A DNA stretch of 64,000 nucleotides from CAZLDI01 sp964558415 (GTDB lineage: Bacteria > Chloroflexota > Dehalococcoidia > SM23-28-2 > RBG-16-64-32), in NCBI GenBank assembly GCA_964558415.1, contig CAZLDI010000010.1:48350-112349 (forward strand). The letters run 5' to 3'. Below the pieces are notes generated by a model, which was not told the DNA's origin, did not search any database, and saw nothing but the letters and a program-made list of their open reading frames with translations. Positions 59,329 to 64,000 of this stretch are shown piece after piece. Position numbers and translations under genes: made by a program. How positions within the stretch are numbered: the stretch's first letter is position 1; each line of letters starts with the position of its first letter.

Positions 59329-59344
59329 TAGTATGAATCCCGCT
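59329..59344 (+). promoter_or_regulatory. probable promoter of the cyclase array
   Basis: TAGTAT/TATGAAT immediately before TCCCGCT and an ATG, matching the layout TCCCGCTATGG upstream of copy A at 53248. It now precedes a collapsed gene copy. No -35 consensus is clear. Confidence 0.45.
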
Positions 59345-59392
59345 ATGGAGCCGCGTATTCAGTACGCCACGATCGCCGAAGATGACAGATGA
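59345..59392 (+). pseudogene. collapsed hydrolase/cyclase copy (ghost 1)
   Basis: ATG opens a 15-codon frame reading MEPRIQYATIAEDDR. The first 11 codons match the start of the full genes (MEPRIQYATTA) and the last four match their C-terminus (EDDR, stop). The whole body of about 1.3 kb is missing. Confidence 0.75.
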
Positions 59393-59449
59393 TAGTGGAC
59401 CGATGATAGTGGACAGATGAGAGTGATTCGAAGGCGGAACGCTGTCGCT

Positions 59450-59482
59450 CCGCTCGTCCTACGAGAGCCTCAGGACGAGCGG
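59450..59482. repeat. REP-like hairpin, copy in spacer after ghost 1
   Basis: CCGCTCGTCCT and AGGACGAGCGG flank ACGAGAGCCTC; reverse complement of the element at 5991-6023. Confidence 0.8.
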
Positions 59483-59511
59483 GAAGAGGCGTCGCAAGAG
59501 TGCGGGGCGTG

Positions 59512-59559
59512 ATGGAGCCGCGTATTCAGTAAGCCACGACAGCCGAAGATGACAGATGA
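59512..59559 (+). pseudogene. collapsed hydrolase/cyclase copy (ghost 2)
   Basis: Same structure and same junction as ghost 1 (GCCGAAGATGACAG), but codon 7 is TAA instead of TAC. Preceded by GTGCGGGGCGTG like the full genes. Confidence 0.75.
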
Positions 59560-59616
59560 TAGTGGACAGATGATAGTGGACAGATGAGAGTGATTCGAGG
59601 GCGGAACGCTGTCGCT

Positions 59617-59672
59617 CCGCTCGTCCCTTCGTGCCTCAGGACAGGCCTACGAGAGCCTCAGGACGAGCGGGA
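59617..59672. repeat. expanded REP-like hairpin before the array copy B
   Basis: CCGCTCGTCCC and AGGACGAGCGG arms with an insert CTTCGTGCCTCAGGACAGG between. A related form lies before copy D at about 62645-62722. Confidence 0.65.
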
Positions 59673-59699
59673 AGAGGCGTCGCACGAGTGCGGGGCGTG

Positions 59700-61049
59700 A
59701 TGGAGCCGCGTATCCAGTACGCCACAACCGCCGACGGCGTGAGCATCGCCTTCTGGACGCTCGGGGAAGGCATGCCCCTGGTGGTCATGCCGGCGATTCC
59801 CTGGAGCCATATACAGATGGAGTGGGAGTCGCCTGACTGGCGCCGAATGCTGGAGCGCCTGGGGCAAGCCAGGCGGCTGGTGCGTTACGACAACAGAGGT
59901 TCCGGGCTTTCAGAGCGGGAGGTGGGCGACTACTCACTGGACGCCCACGTGCGGGACCTTGAAGCGGTGATGGACCGCCTCAGTCTTGGCCGGTTCGCCC
60001 TGCTGGCATCCCTCGGTTCCGGCCCGGTAGGCATCGCCTATGCCGCCCGCCACCCGGAACGCGTGTCGCACCTCTTCCTGTGGTGCACCTCCGCCAGGGG
60101 ACCCGACCAGCTTCCCGATTCGATTCGAACCCAGGCCTTGAGAGACCTTGCGGAGAAGCACTGGGAGGCGTGGTCAGACTCACAGGCGCTGTCGACCGTC
60201 GGCTGGACGGACGCGGCGCTGGCGCGGCAGATGGCGATGTTTTTCCGGGAGTGCACCACATGGGAGACAGTGAGAGGGTTTGATGCGGAGCTTAATCAGC
60301 TCGATGTAACAGCCCTGCTGCCGCAGGTACAGGCGTCCACTCTGGTGGTCGATCGCCGCGGTAGAGACCTGGCCGCTACGAAGTATCTCGCCTCGCGTAT
60401 ACCCGACGCCCGGGTGTCAATACTGGAGGGGTCGTCGGCAGTGCCCTTCATCGGGGATTACGAGCCGGTGGTGCGGGCCATGGAGGAGTTCCTCGGCGAG
60501 GGCGAAGAGGTCAAGCTGGACTTGCCCGAACTCCCCTCCGGCACGGCCATCATCCTGTTCGCCGACATCGTCGACTCCACGGCGCTCACGGAGCGAATGG
60601 GCGACGCGGCGTTCCGCGCGAAGGCGCGGGAGCTCGACGGCGCGCTGCGCAAGATCATCGGCGAGAGCGGCGGCAGGCCGATAGAGGGCCCCACGCTGGG
60701 CGACGGAATACTCGCGACGTTCGCGAGCGCCCGCCAGGCGATTGAGGCGGCGTTGGCCTGCGGGAAGGCGGGCGATGACGCCGGCTTGCCCCTACATTTG
60801 GGGTTACACGCTGGCGACGTGCTGCGCGAGGCGGACGCGGACGGACGCAGCAACGTCTATGGTGGGGCAGTCAACATCGCCTCGCGCATCAGCGGGCTGT
60901 CCGCGCCGGGAGAGGTGCTGGTGTCGGAGACGGTGCGGTCGCTGGCGCGGACGTCGGCGGGGGTTGGGTTCGAGGACCGGGGGGAGCAGGTGCTGAAGGG
61001 CGTGGGGGAGGCAGTGCGGGTGTGGGCGGTGAGGGAAGATTACAGATGA
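59700..61049 (+). CDS. pseudo-alpha/beta-hydrolase fused to class III nucleotide cyclase (copy B)
   Basis: 449 residues from ATG 59700; frames open upstream only read through repeats. Hydrolase-like domain with LVRYDNRGSGLSER; at the nucleophile elbow LLASLGSGPVGIAYA the serine position is Leu by alignment to GHSMGGP-type elbows. His is missing. Cyclase from about 280: FADIVDSTALTERMGDAAF, GPTLGDGILATF (Pro at the selecting-Lys site), NVYGGAVNIASRI. The C-terminus REDYR runs into heptamer repeats. It is the first intact gene of the array. Confidence 0.9.
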   Translation: MEPRIQYATTADGVSIAFWTLGEGMPLVVMPAIPWSHIQMEWESPDWRRMLERLGQARRLVRYDNRGSGLSEREVGDYSLDAHVRDLEAVMDRLSLGRFALLASLGSGPVGIAYAARHPERVSHLFLWCTSARGPDQLPDSIRTQALRDLAEKHWEAWSDSQALSTVGWTDAALARQMAMFFRECTTWETVRGFDAELNQLDVTALLPQVQASTLVVDRRGRDLAATKYLASRIPDARVSILEGSSAVPFIGDYEPVVRAMEEFLGEGEEVKLDLPELPSGTAIILFADIVDSTALTERMGDAAFRAKARELDGALRKIIGESGGRPIEGPTLGDGILATFASARQAIEAALACGKAGDDAGLPLHLGLHAGDVLREADADGRSNVYGGAVNIASRISGLSAPGEVLVSETVRSLARTSAGVGFEDRGEQVLKGVGEAVRVWAVREDYR

Positions 61050-61092
61050 CAGATGGCAGATGGCTGTGATTTCAAGGTGGAATGTTGTGGCT

Positions 61093-61125
61093 CCGCTCGT
61101 CCTACGAGAGCCTCAGGACGAGCGG
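61093..61125. repeat. REP-like hairpin between copies B and C
   Basis: Identical to the element at 59450-59482. A diverged second unit (GACTCGTCCTTCGC ... CTCAGGATGAGCGG) follows at about 61148-61195. Confidence 0.8.
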
Positions 61126-61202
61126 GAAGAGGCGTCGGACGAGGTCCTTCGACTCGTCCTTCGCTGGCGCTACGGACGGCTCAGGATGAGCGGAGGGGCG
61201 TG

Positions 61203-62519
61203 ATGGAACCGCGTATTCAGTACGCGAAGACGAGCGATGGGGTGAACATCGCCTACGTGTCGGGGGGCGAGGGCCGACCGCTAATTTCAGTGCCGCCACC
61301 GGGTTTCAGTCACGCCGAACTGGGCGGGGAGATGTTCGGCATATGGCTGCCTTTGATGGACAAGTTTCGCTTCGTTACCTACGATTCACGCGGTTCCGGC
61401 CTCTCCGATCGCACTGCCATCGACTTCTCGCTGGAGGCAATGCTGCGTGACCTCGACGCTGTGGTGGAGCGAGCCGGTTTCCAGTCGTTCGTGCTGGTGG
61501 CGGCGACCAGCGGGGTGCCGATTGGCGTCGCCTACGCGGCCGCTCACCCGGAGCGCGTCACTCACCTGATACTCGCCGACGGCTTCGTGAGGTTCTCGGA
61601 CATTGCGGAGTCTCCAGCCTACAGGGCGGGTGTGACATTGCTTGACGGGGACTGGGTGGTGTTTACGGAGACGTTCGGTCAGGTCCTCTGGGCACACGCG
61701 GACCCCGAGTTTGGGCGGCGGTTCGCGGAGTTCATGCGCGCGTGCGCTGAACCAGAGGCGTTGCGAGCGGCCTGGAAAGCCTGGGAGAGCTATGACGTCA
61801 GCGCGCTCCTGCCCAAGGTGGCCGCTCCTACACTCGTCATTCGCAACAAGAACAGCCGCTTTTATGCTCCGGACGTTGGCCAACAAGTCGCCGCTGCCAT
61901 CCCGAATGCGCGCCTGACGCTAATAGACGACATCACATACGCTTCACTGCCGAAGCTGATCGAGGCTTTCGTAGGCGAGGGCCAGCCACAGCAGTCAGTG
62001 CTGCCTTCCGGCACCGCCATTATCCTCTTTGCCGACATCGCCGACTCCACCGCCCTCACGGAGCGGATGGGCGACGCGGCGTTCAGGGCGAAAGCGCGGG
62101 AGCTCGACGGCGCGCTGCGAACCATCATTCGCGACAACGCCGGCACCCCGGTCGAAGGCAAGCTGCTGGGCGACGGCGTTCTCGCCGTCTTCACTAGCGC
62201 GCGCCAGGCGATAGAGGCCGCGCTGGCGTGCGGTCGCGCCGGTGGCGACGCTGGCCTCCCCCTGCACCTCGGGCTCCATGCTGGCGACGTGATCCGCGAG
62301 TCGGACCCGGACGGGCGCAGCAACGTCTACGGCGGGGCGGTCAACATCGCCTCGCGCATCAGCGGGCTGTCGGCGGCGGGGGAAGTGCTGGTGTCGGAGA
62401 CGGTGCGGTCGCTGGCGCGGACGTCGGCGGGGGTGGGGTTCGAGGACCGGGGGGAGCAGGCGCTGAAGGGGGTGGGGGAGAAGGTGCGCGTGTGGGCGGT
62501 GCGGGAAGATGACAGATGA
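61203..62519 (+). CDS. pseudo-alpha/beta-hydrolase fused to class III nucleotide cyclase (copy C)
   Basis: 438 residues from ATG 61203. Hydrolase-like domain with FVTYDSRGSGLSDR; elbow VAATSGVPIGVAYA has Thr at the serine position, and acid (IRNKNSRF) and His positions are lost. Cyclase from about 269: FADIADSTALTERMGDAAF, EGKLLGDGVLAVF (Lys present), NVYGGAVNIASRI. The final codons and stop lie inside the AGATGAC heptamers. Confidence 0.9.
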   Translation: MEPRIQYAKTSDGVNIAYVSGGEGRPLISVPPPGFSHAELGGEMFGIWLPLMDKFRFVTYDSRGSGLSDRTAIDFSLEAMLRDLDAVVERAGFQSFVLVAATSGVPIGVAYAAAHPERVTHLILADGFVRFSDIAESPAYRAGVTLLDGDWVVFTETFGQVLWAHADPEFGRRFAEFMRACAEPEALRAAWKAWESYDVSALLPKVAAPTLVIRNKNSRFYAPDVGQQVAAAIPNARLTLIDDITYASLPKLIEAFVGEGQPQQSVLPSGTAIILFADIADSTALTERMGDAAFRAKARELDGALRTIIRDNAGTPVEGKLLGDGVLAVFTSARQAIEAALACGRAGGDAGLPLHLGLHAGDVIRESDPDGRSNVYGGAVNIASRISGLSAAGEVLVSETVRSLARTSAGVGFEDRGEQALKGVGEKVRVWAVREDDR

Positions 62520-62618
62520 CAGATGACAGATGACAGATGACAGATGACAGATGGCAGATGGCAGATGAAAGATGACAGATGATAGATGACGGTGGACAGA
62601 TGATAGTGGACAGATGAC
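62507..62618. repeat. 16 tandem AGATGAC heptamers
   Basis: Sixteen in-phase 7-bp units, consensus AGATGAC with variants AGATGGC, AGATGAT, AGTGGAC and GGTGGAC. Shorter related tracts lie at 59383-59431, 59550-59598 and 61046-61066, and the reverse complement at 11764-11798. The first two units code the end of copy C. Confidence 0.9.
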
Positions 62619-62747
62619 AGTGATTCGAGGGCGGAATGTTGTCGCTCCGCTCGTCCCTTCGTGCCTCAGGACAGGCCTACGCGAGCCTCCCTCCACGGCG
62701 GGCAGGCAGGACGAGCGGGAAGAGGCGTCGCACGAGGGCGGGGCGTG

Positions 62748-64000
62748 ATGGAGCCAGAGATCCGGTACTGCACCACCAGCGACGGCGTGAGCGTTGCCTA
62801 CTACGCCATAGGCCAAGGAACGCCGCTCGTACTGATGAACTTGCCCAACTCGCACCTCCAGATGGAATGGCAGATGAGCGATGTGCGACAGACCTACGAA
62901 ACGGTGGCGCGTTTAGGCACGCTCGTCCGCTACGACCATCGTGGGTTTGGCCTGTCTGATCGCGACGTGAGCCATTTCTCGATTGAGGCCCTGCTTCGCG
63001 ACTTGCAGGCGGTAGTGGACAGGCTGGAGTTGAAGAGTTTCAACCTGTTGGCGTACAGTGTCTCGTCGCCGCTGGCGATCGCTTTCGCAGCATGGCAGCC
63101 GGAGCGCGTGTTGAAGCTCGTCCTCTGGCCCGGCTTCGCGCGGTTCCCCGATTCCTCTTTCGAACAGTTGGACAGGTTGCTGGGTTTTGCAGAGGAGGAC
63201 TGGGAGTTCACAACGGAGTCGCTCGTAAGGCTCGGCTACGGCTGGTCGGAGGAGATGTCCGGCCCGGCGGCCGCGACACTTCGAGAAGCGGTCACGCCAC
63301 AGACGCTCAAGGAATGGTCCCGGCAGGCGAAGGCCTGGGATGTCTCCGACCTACTGCCTGGGATAACCGCACCTACACTCCTGATTCAGGACAAGACGGA
63401 CAACCAGCTTGGGCCGCATCTGGCACGAGAGCTCGCCACCATCATCCCCGATGCCCGTGTCGCTATCCTGGACGGCGCCTCGCGCCCGGAGAGGTTCGCT
63501 CAGGCGGCTACGGCAATACTTCCGTTTCTGCTTGACCAACAACCGGCTGCCCGGGAAGAGATCGGACAGCTCCCCTCCGGAACCGCCGTCATCCTCTTCG
63601 CGGACATCGTCGACTCCACCGCCCTCACGGAGCGGATGGGCGACGCGGCGTTCCGGGCGAAGGCGCGTGGGCTGGACGGCGTTTTGCGCGCCATCGTCCG
63701 CGACAACGCCGGCACTCCCATCGAAGGCAAGCTCCTGGGCGACGGCGTCCTCGCCGTCTTCACGAGCGCCCGACAGGCGATCGAGGCGGCGCTGGCGTGC
63801 GGGCGTGCGGGCGATGACGGCGGCTTGCCCCTGCACCTGGGCCTGCACGCAGGCGACGTGATCCGCGAGGCGGACGCGGACGGGCGCAGCAACGTTTACG
63901 GCGGCGCGGTCAACATCGCCTCGCGCATCAGCGGGCTGTCGGCGCCGGGGGAGGTGCTGGTGTCGGAGACAGTGCGGCCGCTGGCGCGCACGTCGGCGGG
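62748..64000 (+). CDS. pseudo-alpha/beta-hydrolase fused to class III nucleotide cyclase (copy D), 3' truncated
   Basis: Open from ATG 62748 to the window end (417 codons). Hydrolase-like domain has LVRYDHRGFGLSDR and elbow LLAYSVSSPLAIAFA, which keeps a serine though the following Gly is Ser; a possible acid Asp lies in QDKTDNQ, but His is absent. Cyclase from about 277: FADIVDSTALTERMGDAAF, EGKLLGDGVLAVF (Lys present), NVYGGAVNIASRI. About 20-30 codons are missing beyond the edge. Confidence 0.9.
   Translation, partial: MEPEIRYCTTSDGVSVAYYAIGQGTPLVLMNLPNSHLQMEWQMSDVRQTYETVARLGTLVRYDHRGFGLSDRDVSHFSIEALLRDLQAVVDRLELKSFNLLAYSVSSPLAIAFAAWQPERVLKLVLWPGFARFPDSSFEQLDRLLGFAEEDWEFTTESLVRLGYGWSEEMSGPAAATLREAVTPQTLKEWSRQAKAWDVSDLLPGITAPTLLIQDKTDNQLGPHLARELATIIPDARVAILDGASRPERFAQAATAILPFLLDQQPAAREEIGQLPSGTAVILFADIVDSTALTERMGDAAFRAKARGLDGVLRAIVRDNAGTPIEGKLLGDGVLAVFTSARQAIEAALACGRAGDDGGLPLHLGLHAGDVIREADADGRSNVYGGAVNIASRISGLSAPGEVLVSETVRPLARTSA

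Noticed and set aside
62507..62618. Heptamer tract considered as a CRISPR or origin iteron array
   Set aside because: Units are 7 bp with no spacers, no cas or rep genes nearby, and the tract includes coding sequence of copy C.
59450..62722. REP-like hairpins considered as transcription terminators
   Set aside because: No U-tract follows and they sit immediately upstream of starts; identical elements occur in both orientations.

Overview
The window is a high-GC bacterial chromosome segment, almost certainly a metagenome-type member of the Chloroflexota (Dehalococcoidia-like lineages are my best guess). The assignment is inferred from gene content: DUF11/BNR surface proteins, a protein with the G-x-G-x(4)-K-G-N-x-N-A-L-K-H-G motif, Rv1900c-like hydrolase/cyclase proteins, CysO-type cysteine synthesis, MurT/GatD, and many -10 boxes placed 6-7 nt before start codons (leaderless mRNAs). 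No rRNA, tRNA or CRISPR array was seen.

Layout. 0-12 kb: a truncated DUF11 surface protein, P450, YchF-like GTPase, glyoxalase-fold protein, XdhC-type factor, aquaporin, flavin-fold protein, a five-PAS GGDEF/EAL protein and a lone CoxI domain. 12-17 kb is an accessory island: an hsdR scrap joined to an IS3 remnant, then a lower-GC DNA methyltransferase, PD-(D/E)XK nuclease and WYL-like cassette, then a gene behind a palindromic operator. 17-20 kb: zinc alcohol dehydrogenase, kelch lipoprotein, SnoaL-fold protein. 20-26 kb: a CsoR-controlled copper operon with a small membrane protein, FtsX-type permease, ABC ATPase fused to a YHS domain, methyltransferase and CopA. 26-35 kb: Eis-like acetyltransferase, MurT/GatD, copper-chaperone-like protein, LysM/M23 peptidase, TlpA, ResB, Lgt, glutaredoxin. 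35-38 kb: a regulator and a large calcium-binding surface protein.

38-51 kb is a sulfur region. A SAM-I riboswitch with terminator precedes a threonine-synthase-like enzyme, a NIL-domain protein and a MoaD-like sulfur carrier. Then come sulfite reductase, APS reductase, ATP sulfurylase and a membrane carrier (sulfate to sulfide). An Rrf2 regulator with its own operator follows, with CysK, a MoaD-MoeB fusion, a CysO-like carrier, CysM and a Mec-like JAMM peptidase. Together they can take sulfate to cysteine by both free sulfide and a protein thiocarboxylate. The riboswitch unit may be a parallel carrier-dependent route towards homocysteine (inference).

51-64 kb: YIP1 protein, AtzG-like/amidase pair, MFS transporter, acetoacetate-decarboxylase-like and ChrB-like proteins, and five class III cyclase genes. 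Four of the cyclases carry an N-terminal alpha/beta-hydrolase domain lacking a complete catalytic triad. The last three form a tandem array with REP-like hairpins, AGATGAC heptamer repeats and two collapsed ghost copies, and the array runs off the right edge. The pseudo-hydrolase/cyclase array and the SAM-riboswitch carrier unit are the best candidates for undescribed biology.
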